DNA of 41,411 bases from Balneolaceae bacterium (GCA_034521495.1 JAXHMK010000001.1:1-41411); one strand, 5' to 3'. Shown: positions 8,584-18,232, counted from the first letter of the stretch. The notes: generated by a model not told the origin, from the letters alone. Program-made: numbers and translations.

Positions 8584-10749
8584 ATGTCAGTAAGTGCCCG
8601 ATTATCTGTATGGTTCATCTGTACAATGGTTCTATTTATATCTTGTACCGGTTCCGATAGCGAACCAGCAAGAGCTTTAGAGAGTGAGAACTATATAAAT
8701 TGGAAGGTTACAGGTGGTGATAAGGCGAATACCAAATATTCATCACTCGATCAGATCAACAAAGAGAATGTACATAGACTGGAAGTAGTCTGGGAGTATC
8801 GTACCGGAGATAATACAGATCAGTCCACAATCCAAGCCAATCCAATTGTGGTAAATGGAGTGATGTACATCAGTTCACCATCGTTGAAAGTTATAGCTTT
8901 GGATGCAAAAACAGGTGAAGAAAAATGGGTATTTGATGCAGAAGGCCCGGAGCATCAAAACAGGGGGGTTGTATATTGGGAAGGTGATGAAGAGGATAGA
9001 ATTCTATTTACAAGAGGGAGCTACCTGTATGCTCTGAATGCAAAAACAGGTGAACAAATTCGGAGTTTTGGTAAAAATGGAAGAGTGGATCTGAGAAAAG
9101 GTCTGGACCGTGAACCCTGGCAGGAACTGTCGGTTAGCGCGACATCTCCGGGAATAATTTTCGAAGATTTGTTGATCATGGGAAGCCGCGTCCCTGAAGG
9201 TCCACAGCAAAATGCACCGGGCCATATTCGCGCTTATAATGTTTTAACCGGAGAAATTGAATGGATTTTTCATACCATTCCACATCCGGGAGAACCGGGC
9301 TATGAAACGTGGCCGGAAAATGCGTGGCTAACGTCCGGAGGGGCCAATAGCTGGGGAGGAATGAGCCTCGATGAAGAACGCGGAATGGTATTTATACCCA
9401 CGGGTGCACCTTCCTATCACTTTTATGGCGGCGACCGTATCGGTTCAAATAGATTTAGTACGTCCGTTATTGCATTGGATGCAAAATCAGGTGAGTTGAT
9501 TTGGGATTTTCAGACGATCCGACACGATATCTGGGATTATGATCTTCCTACACGTCCAAACTTGATTACTGTGACCCACGACGGAGAATATATTGATGCC
9601 GTGGCCCAGGTAACCAAAACCGGAATGGTATACGTGTTGAACCGCGAAACCGGTGAGTCATTATTTCCTATTGAAGAGATGCCGGTTCCGGAGTCATCTC
9701 TGATTGGCGAACAGGCATCGCCTACGCAACCTGTTCCCGTAAAGCCAAAGCCTTTTTCACGTCAGGGATTAACCATCGAAGATCTTACAGATCTATCATA
9801 CGAAAAAAATGAATGGGCCCGTGAAGAGTTTAAAAAATTCAGTGCCAGGGGATTATATGATCCTCCGGGAAAAGGCGAAGGAACCATTTTTATGCCGGGT
9901 CTCCATGGTGGTGCCTGGTGGGGAGGGGCTTCAGTGGATCCTGCATCAGGCATTCTTTACATCAACGCAAATAATATTCCGTACGTTATTTCTATGGTAG
10001 AAACAGAGGGCCTCCGGGCGAATATGTCATCCTACGGCGAGTATGTGTATACGGCTACCTGTGCCGCGTGCCATGGCATTGACCGGAAAGGCGTTGCTCC
10101 GGCACCAGGTCTTGTTGATATTAAAGAGAGGTTGACGGAGCAGGAAGTGACGACAATCATCCGGGAAGGAAAAGGAGGAATGCCGGCGATGGCATCCGTA
10201 GTAGATAACGATCTGAATGCCCTGCTTGCATACTTATTTGAAAAAGAACGTGAGGTTGCAGAAGCCGATGGTGGAAATGAGAAAGTGATGTCGCCCTATA
10301 TCCATCAAAACTACTATCAATTCAGAGATGATGAAGAGTATCCAGCCATTAAACCGCCATGGGGAACACTGAATGCCATTGATCTGAATAAAGGTGAAAT
10401 TCTGTGGCAGGTTCCTTTGGGGGAATATAAGGAGCTGACTGAAAGAGGTATTCCGCCAACGGGCACTCAAAATCTTGGAGGCCCTATCAACACGGCAGGA
10501 GGGTTGGTTTTTATTGCTGCCACCCGTGATAAAATGTTTCGGGCATTTGATAAAGATACAGGTGAAATTTTATGGGAAACGGAATTGGAAACGGGCGCTT
10601 TTGCTACCCCAAGTACGTATGAAATTGAAGGAAAGCAGTATATTGCACTCGGTGTGGGTGGGAATTGTAAATATTGCTCGGAAGGTCATAGTGGACAATT
10701 ATCAACTCCAACAAGCGATCTGTTTGTAGTATTTGCTCTGTCAGACTAA
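8584..10749 (+). CDS. PQQ-dependent dehydrogenase lipoprotein with inserted cytochrome c domain
   Basis: From ATG 8584 the protein has 721 aa and begins with a lipoprotein leader ending LFISC (Cys near residue 21). The frame is open back to 8476, but that extension is hydrophilic and spoils the signal peptide. Repeated beta-propeller motifs (LDAKTGEEKW, LDAKSGELIW, FDKDTGEILW) mark the quinoprotein fold of the glucose/alcohol dehydrogenase type. A cytochrome c module is inserted late: CAACH at 493-497 binds haem, with a likely Met ligand in GGMPAM near 533-536. It would oxidise an alcohol or sugar in the periplasm and pass electrons to the respiratory chain. The substrate is unknown; a polyol, glycoside or inositol is plausible given the neighbours. 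No PQQ synthesis genes are in the window. Confidence 0.87.
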   Translation: MSVSARLSVWFICTMVLFISCTGSDSEPARALESENYINWKVTGGDKANTKYSSLDQINKENVHRLEVVWEYRTGDNTDQSTIQANPIVVNGVMYISSPSLKVIALDAKTGEEKWVFDAEGPEHQNRGVVYWEGDEEDRILFTRGSYLYALNAKTGEQIRSFGKNGRVDLRKGLDREPWQELSVSATSPGIIFEDLLIMGSRVPEGPQQNAPGHIRAYNVLTGEIEWIFHTIPHPGEPGYETWPENAWLTSGGANSWGGMSLDEERGMVFIPTGAPSYHFYGGDRIGSNRFSTSVIALDAKSGELIWDFQTIRHDIWDYDLPTRPNLITVTHDGEYIDAVAQVTKTGMVYVLNRETGESLFPIEEMPVPESSLIGEQASPTQPVPVKPKPFSRQGLTIEDLTDLSYEKNEWAREEFKKFSARGLYDPPGKGEGTIFMPGLHGGAWWGGASVDPASGILYINANNIPYVISMVETEGLRANMSSYGEYVYTATCAACHGIDRKGVAPAPGLVDIKERLTEQEVTTIIREGKGGMPAMASVVDNDLNALLAYLFEKEREVAEADGGNEKVMSPYIHQNYYQFRDDEEYPAIKPPWGTLNAIDLNKGEILWQVPLGEYKELTERGIPPTGTQNLGGPINTAGGLVFIAATRDKMFRAFDKDTGEILWETELETGAFATPSTYEIEGKQYIALGVGGNCKYCSEGHSGQLSTPTSDLFVVFALSD

Positions 10750-10808
10750 TATGTAATTTCAATCAATCTTCAGAAAACTCTATTAATTCAAATTTAATAT
10801 CGCTAATT

Positions 10809-11735
10809 ATGAAAAAATCCATCACATTATTACAGTATCTATTCATATTAGTAATGGCTGCTTTATTTACAGTTACAGGTTGTGAAAAGAGTGAAAATTT
10901 TGAGACATCAAATGCAACCTCTTCTGCAATTGAACCCATTCGTGTGATGTCCTTCAATATCCGATACGATAATCCTGAGGACGGGCCTGATGCATGGCCC
11001 AATCGCAAGGATTTTGTGGCAAGTACCATACAATTTCACAAATCAGATATTATTGGAATCCAGGAGGGACTGGTTCATCAACTTCATGATCTGGACGGAT
11101 TTCTCGGAGAATTTGATCGTGTTGGCGTTGGACGGGATGATGGTAAGGAAGCGGGTGAATTTAGTGCTATTTATTACAAGGCAAATCGGTTTGAGCCGAT
11201 TAAAACCGAAACGTTTTGGTTGTCAGAAACACCAGATGTAACAGGAAGCAAGAGTTGGGATGCAGCCATTACAAGAATTGTTACATGGGCCTACTTCAGA
11301 GATAACGTAAATAATGAAAATTTTTATCTGTTCAACACCCATTTTGATCACCGGGGCGTGGAAGCCAGAATAAACAGCGCGAAGCTGATTGTAGAAAAAA
11401 TTGAAGAAATTGCCGGGGATGAACCCGTTGTTTTGACCGGGGATTTTAATACAACCGATGATCGGGAACCATACAGCATCCTAACCGAAACCGATAGAGA
11501 GGGATCGGATTTGGTGCTATATGATGGCTTTTATCATTCTGAAAATGGCCATCATGGCCCAACATCTACTTCCAATGGATTTGAAGAGATCCGGCCGGAC
11601 CGCCGTATCGACTATATTTTTGTAAATGATGGATTTAAAGTGACCTATCACGGTATACTTGCAGATGTTAGAGATGGACATTTTCCATCCGATCACCTTC
11701 CTGTACTGGCAGAAATTGTACTCAGTCAGCCTTAA
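10809..11735 (+). CDS. second EEP-family phosphatase/phosphodiesterase lipoprotein
   Basis: The protein has 308 aa. The leader ends at Cys25 (TGC). Motifs are MSFNIRYDN (47-55), GIQE (83-86, metal Glu86), NTHFDHRG (176-183), GDFN (211-214), IDYIFVN near 267 and SDHLPV (294-299). This arrangement, with W-x-x-R after the first block and FDHRGxxAR, is a common secreted Bacteroidota EEP subgroup. It is clearly distinct from the EEP lipoprotein at 5056. Possible substrates include inositol phosphates or phospholipid head groups; nuclease activity cannot be excluded. It starts 59 bp after the PQQ gene and ends 23 bp before the Tat-exported DUF1080 gene, so it is part of the same run. Confidence 0.88.
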   Translation: MKKSITLLQYLFILVMAALFTVTGCEKSENFETSNATSSAIEPIRVMSFNIRYDNPEDGPDAWPNRKDFVASTIQFHKSDIIGIQEGLVHQLHDLDGFLGEFDRVGVGRDDGKEAGEFSAIYYKANRFEPIKTETFWLSETPDVTGSKSWDAAITRIVTWAYFRDNVNNENFYLFNTHFDHRGVEARINSAKLIVEKIEEIAGDEPVVLTGDFNTTDDREPYSILTETDREGSDLVLYDGFYHSENGHHGPTSTSNGFEEIRPDRRIDYIFVNDGFKVTYHGILADVRDGHFPSDHLPVLAEIVLSQP

Positions 11736-11758
11736 TTCCAACAAAACCTCTATCAATC

Positions 11759-12592
11759 ATGAAAAATATGATAAATCGACGTCAGTTTTTACAATCATCG
11801 GCAGCATTTACAACCGGTCTGGGATTGTCACCAATTTTTTTAGGGTCCCATCAAACAGATAGACATTCCCATTCAAAGGAAGATGGATATGTTTCTCTGT
11901 TTGATGGAAAATCTCTTGATGGTTGGCATAAAAACGGAGCCCGATGGACCGTGCAGGATGAAATGATCATAGCGGAGCAGGAACCTCCCGGTTCTGGAAA
12001 CGGCGGAATATTACTTACGGACAAGACCTATAGTGATTTTGAATTGCTAATCGATGTGAAACCAGGCTGGGGATGCGATTCAGGAGTATTTTTGCGATCT
12101 CAGCCAAGCGGTGAGTCTTACCAGGTATATGTGGATTATCACAGTGAACCAAATAACGGAGGTATTGTGGGGTTTATATATGGACAAAGCACAGGTGGAT
12201 GGCGTACAGAACCTTTTAGATATGATGGTGTTTTTGAGGGAGATGAATTAGTTGATCTGGAGATGAGACCGTTTACACCCTATGAAGGATACGATGAAAA
12301 CCCATTACGGTATGCATGTACAGCCGAGGAATGGAGAACTGCATGGAAATTAAACGATTTCAATACGCTCAAAATCCGGTGTGAAGGCAAATATCCGATT
12401 ATTACGACATGGATTAACGGTACAAAGATATGCAAGTTCGATGCAGCCGGTAGTAAGAATCCTGATTTTGATAAGGAAGAAATGTATCAAACCGTGGGAG
12501 ATGAGGGACATATTGCGCTTCAGGTACACGGAACCGATACATGGTGGGGAGATGAAGTACGCTGGAAAAATATTCAAATCAAAGAGTTGTAA
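11759..12592 (+). CDS. Tat-exported DUF1080 (3-keto-glycoside hydrolase-like) protein
   Basis: The protein has 277 aa. The N-terminus carries a twin-arginine motif (RRQFLQ, residues 6-11) before a hydrophobic stretch, so it is exported folded. DUF1080 hallmarks are LFDGKSLDGW (about 42-51), IIAEQEPPGSGNGG, GCDSGVFLRSQP (about 102-113) and a final IQIKEL strand. It is only distantly similar to the Sec-exported member at 4256, so the two are not a recent duplication. Tat export suggests a cofactor, metal or rapid folding in the cytoplasm. It lies between an EEP gene (23 bp) and iolA (58 bp), tying glycoside chemistry to the inositol pathway. The substrate is unknown. Confidence 0.87.
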   Translation: MKNMINRRQFLQSSAAFTTGLGLSPIFLGSHQTDRHSHSKEDGYVSLFDGKSLDGWHKNGARWTVQDEMIIAEQEPPGSGNGGILLTDKTYSDFELLIDVKPGWGCDSGVFLRSQPSGESYQVYVDYHSEPNNGGIVGFIYGQSTGGWRTEPFRYDGVFEGDELVDLEMRPFTPYEGYDENPLRYACTAEEWRTAWKLNDFNTLKIRCEGKYPIITTWINGTKICKFDAAGSKNPDFDKEEMYQTVGDEGHIALQVHGTDTWWGDEVRWKNIQIKEL

Positions 12593-12650
12593 AAAATACC
12601 TTTGATAGAAAATAAACTGATTTCAATTTTTAAATTAACTATAAAAACAG

Positions 12651-14132
12651 ATGAAAGATAAGAATAACGCGATAGTCAATTATGTAAGCGGAAGCTGGAA
12701 GCAACCTGAATCGGGAAAAGAATTATCGGTAACGAATCCTGCCAATATGGAGAAGATCGGTACGGTTTATCTATCCGGTAAAAGTGATGTGAAAGAAGCT
12801 GTAGAAGTTGCTGATAAAGCATTTTATGAGTGGCGCCGAACACCTGTAACAAAGCGAATACAATACCTGTTTCACTTCAAAAGTTTATTGGAAGATCATA
12901 TCGATGATCTTGCAAAAATTATCACGAATGAGTGTGGAAAAACGTACAAAGAAAGTGTGGGCGAAATCCGCCGGGGTATTGAAAACGTGGAGAATGCCTG
13001 CGGAATGCCAACGCTTATGCAGGGTTATAATAATGAAGATATTGCAACCGGAGTTGACGAACATATGATTCGCCAGCCGCTGGGTGTGGTCACGGCAATT
13101 ACGCCATTCAATTTCCCCGCAATGATTCCACTTTGGTTTTTACCCTATGCAATAGCAAGTGGTAACTGTTTTATTTTGAAACCAAGCGAAAAAGTGCCGA
13201 TGTCGACACAGTACATATTCAAGCTGCTCGATATGCTGGATCTGCCCAAAGGTGTGGTTCAACTTGTCAATGGCGATAAAGAAGCTGTTGATGAATTATT
13301 GGAAAACCCGGCCGTCAAAGCGATCAGTTTTGTGGGTTCTACAGCGGTGGCACGAAAAATCTACAGTACAGGGACGGCTCACGGAAAACGAGTGCAGGCA
13401 CAGGGCGGGGCAAAAAATATGGTTATTGTTCTGCCCGATGCTGAGATGGATATGACTTCCCGAATTGTCGGAGATTCAGCTTTTGGCTGTGCCGGCCAGC
13501 GTTGTCTTGCAAACTCGCTGGCTGTAACCGTTGGTGATGCCCGGGAACCGTTTACGGATGCTATCACAGAAAAGGCTGCAAATTTAAAAGTCGGTTACGG
13601 GTTAGAAAAAGAAACAGAAATGGGGCCGGTCATTACTCCAGAAAGCCGAGAGCGGGTGGAAACGTTTATAGAGACCGGCGAAAAAGAAGGCGGAAGAGTT
13701 TTGGTGGATGGACGTGGTAAAACCGTGGACAATTACAAAAATGGGAACTGGTGTTGCCCGACAATTATCGACGATATTTCGCCCGAGAGTTCTTTAGCGA
13801 AAACGGAAGTATTTGGACCTCTTTTTGGCTTGATGCATGTGGATACCATTGACGATGCGATTGCATTGATTAACTCTCACGAGTATGGAAATATGGCATG
13901 TCTGTTTACAAGCAGTGGGGCATCTGCACGGCAGTTTCGATATGAAGCAACGGCTGGAAATATCGGCATCAATATTGGTGTAGCTGCTCCCATGGCTTAC
14001 TTTCCCTTTAGCGGATGGAAGGAGAGCTTTTTTGGTGATCTGCATGCCCAGGGAAGCCATGCCGTTGAGTTTTATACACAGACCAAAGTAGTTGTGGAGC
14101 GCTGGATTCGCGATTGGGGCCGCGTTTTTTAA
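12651..14132 (+). CDS. iolA: CoA-acylating methylmalonate/malonate-semialdehyde dehydrogenase
   Basis: The protein has 493 aa, the usual length for MmsA/IolA. The aldehyde dehydrogenase fold shows ITPFNFPAMIPLWFLP (about 149-164), the NAD-binding SFVGST region and the catalytic cysteine in CAGQRC (Cys285). The QGGAKN block replaces the usual catalytic Glu region, as in the CoA-dependent members. The enzyme converts malonate semialdehyde to acetyl-CoA and CO2, the last step of myo-inositol breakdown, and methylmalonate semialdehyde to propionyl-CoA in valine breakdown. Placement between DUF1080 and GDPD genes, 14 bp before the latter, favours the inositol role. It is separated from iolG-D by about 4 kb. 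Confidence 0.93.
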   Translation: MKDKNNAIVNYVSGSWKQPESGKELSVTNPANMEKIGTVYLSGKSDVKEAVEVADKAFYEWRRTPVTKRIQYLFHFKSLLEDHIDDLAKIITNECGKTYKESVGEIRRGIENVENACGMPTLMQGYNNEDIATGVDEHMIRQPLGVVTAITPFNFPAMIPLWFLPYAIASGNCFILKPSEKVPMSTQYIFKLLDMLDLPKGVVQLVNGDKEAVDELLENPAVKAISFVGSTAVARKIYSTGTAHGKRVQAQGGAKNMVIVLPDAEMDMTSRIVGDSAFGCAGQRCLANSLAVTVGDAREPFTDAITEKAANLKVGYGLEKETEMGPVITPESRERVETFIETGEKEGGRVLVDGRGKTVDNYKNGNWCCPTIIDDISPESSLAKTEVFGPLFGLMHVDTIDDAIALINSHEYGNMACLFTSSGASARQFRYEATAGNIGINIGVAAPMAYFPFSGWKESFFGDLHAQGSHAVEFYTQTKVVVERWIRDWGRVF

Positions 14133-14146
14133 ACTCGACATGAATT

Positions 14147-14971
14147 ATGATTATGTATAATCGTTTTCAGATTTCGGCCGTACTCCTGATGTTTCTCCTG
14201 ATCCTGCCCGGGCATCTTTTCGGGCAGGAAAATGGGGAACTTGAGGCAAATCTCATTGCCCACAGGGGAGGAGTTGTGGATGAACATCGAGCCGAAAACT
14301 CAGCGTCAGCCATGGAAGAGGCAATACATCGTGGATACAGGATGTTGGAGGTGGATCTGCGAAAAACACGAGACGGACGAATCATTGTGCAACATGACCC
14401 GACGTTTGAAAAGGATTATGAGCATTCCGGAGCTGTTGCAGAGATGCACTGGAGTGAGATCAAACAATTGAGATCAAAAAAGGATGGTCATCGGCCCTTA
14501 CTGTTTGAGGAAGTTGTACAGAAGGTGGAAGGCCAAGCGGGCCTGATGCTCGATGTAAAAGGAAATCACTACGGAGAAGATTATTACAAAAAAATCGAAC
14601 AGATATTGGATCGCTACGACCTTCTCTCAGATACATTTGTATTAAGCGGATCGGAAGCACAGGCGTATTTCAAAAATAAAGTCTCACTATCGGCCGATTT
14701 TGAGAAGCTGATAGAAGAAAGGAACAACGGGGTGGATGTAAAACATGTGTATCATCTCTTTGATCTGGGAAGCAACCTGGATGAATCGATGATCAAAAAA
14801 GCAAATGAACTTGGCGTAACGGTTGTAGCTGCCATAAACGTTTTCAGGTATCGGCAAGCCGGCACTGATGTTTGGGAAGGTGCCCGCCAGGATGTGGATC
14901 GGCTGATGGTATTGGGTGTGCGCTATTATCAAATAGATTCATTTTATGAGCCATTGTTTTACGCAGAATGA
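14147..14971 (+). CDS. exported glycerophosphodiester phosphodiesterase
   Basis: The protein has 274 aa with a Sec signal peptide cleaved near LFGQ (residues 24-27); Met3 is an alternative start. The classic GDPD signature is present: AHRGG (38-42), the pair of acidic ligands in LEVDLR (67-72) and VQHDP (81-85). GDPD enzymes split glycerophosphodiesters, for example glycerophosphoinositol, into glycerol-3-phosphate and the alcohol, or the reverse in some members. The gene starts 14 bp after iolA and lies 61 bp before an alkaline-phosphatase-fold gene. It is of a different branch from the GDPD/PI-PLC-like lipoprotein at 5901. An action on glycerophosphoinositol is inferred from context. Confidence 0.9.
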   Translation: MIMYNRFQISAVLLMFLLILPGHLFGQENGELEANLIAHRGGVVDEHRAENSASAMEEAIHRGYRMLEVDLRKTRDGRIIVQHDPTFEKDYEHSGAVAEMHWSEIKQLRSKKDGHRPLLFEEVVQKVEGQAGLMLDVKGNHYGEDYYKKIEQILDRYDLLSDTFVLSGSEAQAYFKNKVSLSADFEKLIEERNNGVDVKHVYHLFDLGSNLDESMIKKANELGVTVVAAINVFRYRQAGTDVWEGARQDVDRLMVLGVRYYQIDSFYEPLFYAE

Positions 14972-15032
14972 TTTCATCTATATCAACATATTCAACTCAT
15001 ACAAAACATAATTCAAATCAATTTTTCCAGAT

Positions 15033-16127
15033 ATGATCAGAACCTGTTTATTATTCATAATACTGGTCGGTATTAGTATTACGGTATTTGCACAGCCAAC
15101 CCTGAAAACCGAAAACGTAATTTTAATTTCACTGGATGGATTGCGCTGGCAGGAACTATTTTCCGGGATTGATAAAAAATTGATGATCCACGAGGATTAT
15201 GTCGAAAATGGCGAAGATCTCAGACAACGTTTTTGGGATGAAGATCCCGCTGTACGAAGAGAAAAACTGATGCCATATTTTTGGAATACTATCGCTGAAG
15301 AAGGACAGTTATATGGCAATCAAGAACTTGGAAGCCAGGTGCTGGCTACAAATGGCTTGTACTTTTCATATCCCGGATACAGTGAAATTTTAACAGGCTA
15401 TGTTGATGAAGAAATTGACAGCAATGATAAAATCTGGAATCCTAATACTACTGTACTTGAATTTATTAACAATCAGCCAGAGTATAATGGTAAGGTAGCT
15501 GCTTTTGGGTCCTGGGATGTGTTTCCATATATCATCAATAGTAAAAGAAGCGGAATCCCAGTAAACGCTGGTTTTGAGCCTGTTGAAGGGGAGAATCTAA
15601 CCGATCGTGAAATATTCCTGAATGAATTAATTCACCAAATCCCAAGCCCGTGGAGTTCGGTTCGGCTCGATGCATTCACCCACCATTATGCCCTGGAGAG
15701 ATTAAAAAAAGAGACTCCCAGACTACTTTATATCGCTTATGGAGAGACGGATGATTTTGCTCATGACGGAAATTATGAAGCTTACATAAGATCGGCCCGG
15801 CAAACAGACGAATTTATATCTGATTTATGGGAGTTTGTGCAAAATCATGAATCATATCGAGATAAGACAACGTTTATCATTACAACAGATCACGGGAGGG
15901 GAACCATGCCAATTGAAACATGGAGACATCACGGAAGTGATATTGATGGGGCTGATGAAATTTGGATAGCCGCTATCGGTCCGGATACACCGGATCTTGG
16001 GGAGATCAGCAATGGTGGCGCTATTTACCAGACCCAAATTGCAAAAACAGTTGCGTATTTGTTAGGCCTGGATTACCGGAATAAAAAACCCGTAGGTGAA
16101 GTGATTGAAACAATAGTTAAACATTAA
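15033..16127 (+). CDS. exported alkaline-phosphatase-superfamily phosphoesterase
   Basis: The protein has 364 aa, with a signal peptide cleaved after VFAQ (residues 18-21). Metal sites of the alkaline phosphatase fold are visible: ISLDGLRW (32-39, Asp35), GETDDFAH (Asp and His ligands, about 238-245), TTDHGRG and a late HHGSD. The nucleophile position, Thr in TFPNH of phosphodiesterases, aligns with Ser112 in FSYPGYSEILTG, so Ser112 is the likely nucleophile. It lacks the CxPSR sulfatase motif. Activity as a phosphomonoesterase or phosphodiesterase is expected, perhaps removing phosphate from inositol phosphate in the periplasm. It closes the gene run that started at 4256; a 388-bp gap follows. 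Confidence 0.8.
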   Translation: MIRTCLLFIILVGISITVFAQPTLKTENVILISLDGLRWQELFSGIDKKLMIHEDYVENGEDLRQRFWDEDPAVRREKLMPYFWNTIAEEGQLYGNQELGSQVLATNGLYFSYPGYSEILTGYVDEEIDSNDKIWNPNTTVLEFINNQPEYNGKVAAFGSWDVFPYIINSKRSGIPVNAGFEPVEGENLTDREIFLNELIHQIPSPWSSVRLDAFTHHYALERLKKETPRLLYIAYGETDDFAHDGNYEAYIRSARQTDEFISDLWEFVQNHESYRDKTTFIITTDHGRGTMPIETWRHHGSDIDGADEIWIAAIGPDTPDLGEISNGGAIYQTQIAKTVAYLLGLDYRNKKPVGEVIETIVKH

Positions 16128-16244
16128 AAACTTACTACAGGGTATCTTTCATTAAAATATCTGCTTTGAACCTTATTAAATAATGTTTTTTCACATAAAC
16201 ATTCGCCGAGATAAATTTGACAAGCCAATTTTATTTGATTAAAA

Positions 16245-16258
16245 TGGAAACGTTTTCA
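16245..16258. promoter_or_regulatory. LacI-family operator-like palindrome
   Basis: TGGAAACGTTTTCA matches the shared operator at 13 of 14 positions and lies upstream of the Na+/solute symporter gene. Confidence 0.65.
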
Positions 16259-16313
16259 ATCAGATGCATAAGTAATAATCATGATTGGTCTTGCCGGGCT
16301 TTATAAAAATATA

Positions 16314-16327
16314 AAAAAGCGCTTTCT
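16314..16327. promoter_or_regulatory. LacI-type operator candidate (GCGC variant)
   Basis: AAAAAGCGCTTTCT holds the 10-bp palindrome AAAGCGCTTT, the GCGC form of the RCGY operator core. It lies about 70 bp downstream of the stronger site, a spacing that could allow looping or cooperative binding. Confidence 0.45.
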
Positions 16328-16515
16328 TAGTGACTTAGATTTGAAGATAATTATCAAAGTGTGCTATTGAAAATGTTTCTGGTAAATGCATTAATTATGT
16401 GTTGATAGAAGACATGCTGTTTTGTTCCAGCGCATAACAAAGCAGGTGTTGAAACCTGGATCATAGACTGAGATCGAAAGTTATAAACTGCTTATAAATA
16501 TAAAAGGATACGTCA

Positions 16516-18099
16516 ATGTGGATACTTACTTCCTTCGTGGGATTTACCTTATTCGTGGCTATTTATTCCTGGTATAAGTTACGGGGTGAAAACTTATATA
16601 CTTCTGACGGCTATTTCCTGGGAGGCAGATCACTCAGTGCCGGGGTGATTGCCGGTTCTATGATGCTGACAAATATCTCCTCCGAGCATCTTATAGGGAT
16701 GAACGGTTCGGCCTATAAAAACGGCATGATTATTATAAGTTGGGAAACAACGGCCACTATAGGATTGATTTTCGGGGCGCTCTACCTGGTACCCCGTTAT
16801 TTAAAAATGGGACTTTCAACCATCCCGAAATTTCTTGAGCTACGATTTGATCGGGCGACCAGAAGCCTGGCTGCAGTCTTATTGGTATTTTCTTTCGTGT
16901 TTACACTTCTGCCGATTGTCTTATATACGGGGGCTATTAATTTTGAAGGGATTTTCGAGATATCCGAGGTCTTAGACGTAACCCATCAGCAAAGTATCTG
17001 GATTCTCGTAGTTACCATTGGAGTTATCGGCGCATTATATTCTATACTTGGTGGTTTAAAGGCTGTAGCCGTAGCGGATACCGTGAATGGTATCGGCTTG
17101 ATTATAGGCGGATTATTGATACCCATTCTGGCTCTTTGGGAAATTGGTAATGGTAATTTACTAAGTGGAGTTGACACGGTTTATACCCATGCCCCAGAAA
17201 AATTTAGTATCGTTGGAGCTCCTGATTCTGTACTTCCCTTTAGTGCAATATTTACCGGTCTTGTGATCAATCAGATATATTTTTGGAGTATGCATCAATC
17301 TATTATACAACGTGCGCTGGGTGCCAAAGATTTAGCTTCTGCACAAAAGGGATTATTACTTACAGGGCTTTTCAAGCTCCTTGTTCCCGTTATTATCGCA
17401 TTACCGGGCGTAATTGGTTTTTACTATTTCGGGGATACCTTATATGAAAATCAGGATTTTATTTATCCTATGATGATTCATGAAGTGCTGCCGGTATTTT
17501 TTATTGGCATCTTTGCAGCGGTTTTTATGGGAGCTGTTTTGAGTACCTTTAATAGTGTTATAAATAGTGCCGCCACAATTTATACCATAGATATCTATAA
17601 AATATATATCAATAAAGATGCAAGTGAGAAGAGGATGGTAACCGTGGGTACATTGGTTTCTACAATTGTTGCAGTATTTGCAATTTTTGTGGCCCCGTTT
17701 ATGGCCTATGCACCAGAAGGGATTTATCAATTACTTCAAACTCTGAACGGCTTATTTTTTGTACCACTGGGTACGGCAATTATTGCCGGTTTTTTCTTGA
17801 AAAGTATCTCGGCTGCCGGCGTCAAAGTTGCACTGATTATAGGTATGGTTTTTTATGGAATTACAGAATTAGCCGTAGATATTGGAATTCATTTTGTTCA
17901 TGTATGGGGGATTATGTTCGTTGGAATGATCATAATTATGTATATCGTATCATATTTTTATCCGGTCGAAGAAGAATTCAAGATTACCGATGTTGAAGTG
18001 GTTGACATTAGTGAATGGAAATATGCAAAAGGCGTGTCTATTTTTCTCATTTTAGTAACCATCGGAATCTACATCCTATTGTGGGGTCCGCCAAATTGA
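16516..18099 (+). CDS. sodium:solute symporter (SSS family), candidate inositol importer
   Basis: The protein has 527 aa with about 13-14 hydrophobic segments. It shows SSS/SGLT features: YFLGGRSLSAGVIAGSMM near residues 35-52, then NISSEHLIGMNGSAY, and IPKFLELRFDRATRSL after the third helix. The C-terminal half contains FMGAVLSTFNSVINSAATIYT, the conserved Na+ site helix. SSS proteins couple Na+ entry to uptake of sugars, myo-inositol or other small solutes. It has its own LacI-type operators upstream and lies 416 bp before iolG on the same strand, so myo-inositol is the best guess for the substrate. The annotation to inositol rests on context only. Confidence 0.85.
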   Translation: MWILTSFVGFTLFVAIYSWYKLRGENLYTSDGYFLGGRSLSAGVIAGSMMLTNISSEHLIGMNGSAYKNGMIIISWETTATIGLIFGALYLVPRYLKMGLSTIPKFLELRFDRATRSLAAVLLVFSFVFTLLPIVLYTGAINFEGIFEISEVLDVTHQQSIWILVVTIGVIGALYSILGGLKAVAVADTVNGIGLIIGGLLIPILALWEIGNGNLLSGVDTVYTHAPEKFSIVGAPDSVLPFSAIFTGLVINQIYFWSMHQSIIQRALGAKDLASAQKGLLLTGLFKLLVPVIIALPGVIGFYYFGDTLYENQDFIYPMMIHEVLPVFFIGIFAAVFMGAVLSTFNSVINSAATIYTIDIYKIYINKDASEKRMVTVGTLVSTIVAVFAIFVAPFMAYAPEGIYQLLQTLNGLFFVPLGTAIIAGFFLKSISAAGVKVALIIGMVFYGITELAVDIGIHFVHVWGIMFVGMIIIMYIVSYFYPVEEEFKITDVEVVDISEWKYAKGVSIFLILVTIGIYILLWGPPN

Positions 18100-18232
18100 T
18101 AAAGACATCATTTCATTCATATGAAAAAATCAAGATGGTTAAATTTTGTTCTAAAATTATATTTAAAAGCGAGTTTGAAATAATGGATTAATCTGGATGT
18201 TTATTTGACTATAGTACAATTTTTGATTAAAA

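Larger units (their letters stand above)
16128..16515. promoter_or_regulatory. intergenic regulatory gap before the symporter gene
   Basis: No gene is seen here. Two LacI-type sites (16245-16258 and 16314-16327) lie within, and an AAAAGGA Shine-Dalgarno-like stretch precedes the symporter start by about 9 bp. Confidence 0.5.
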
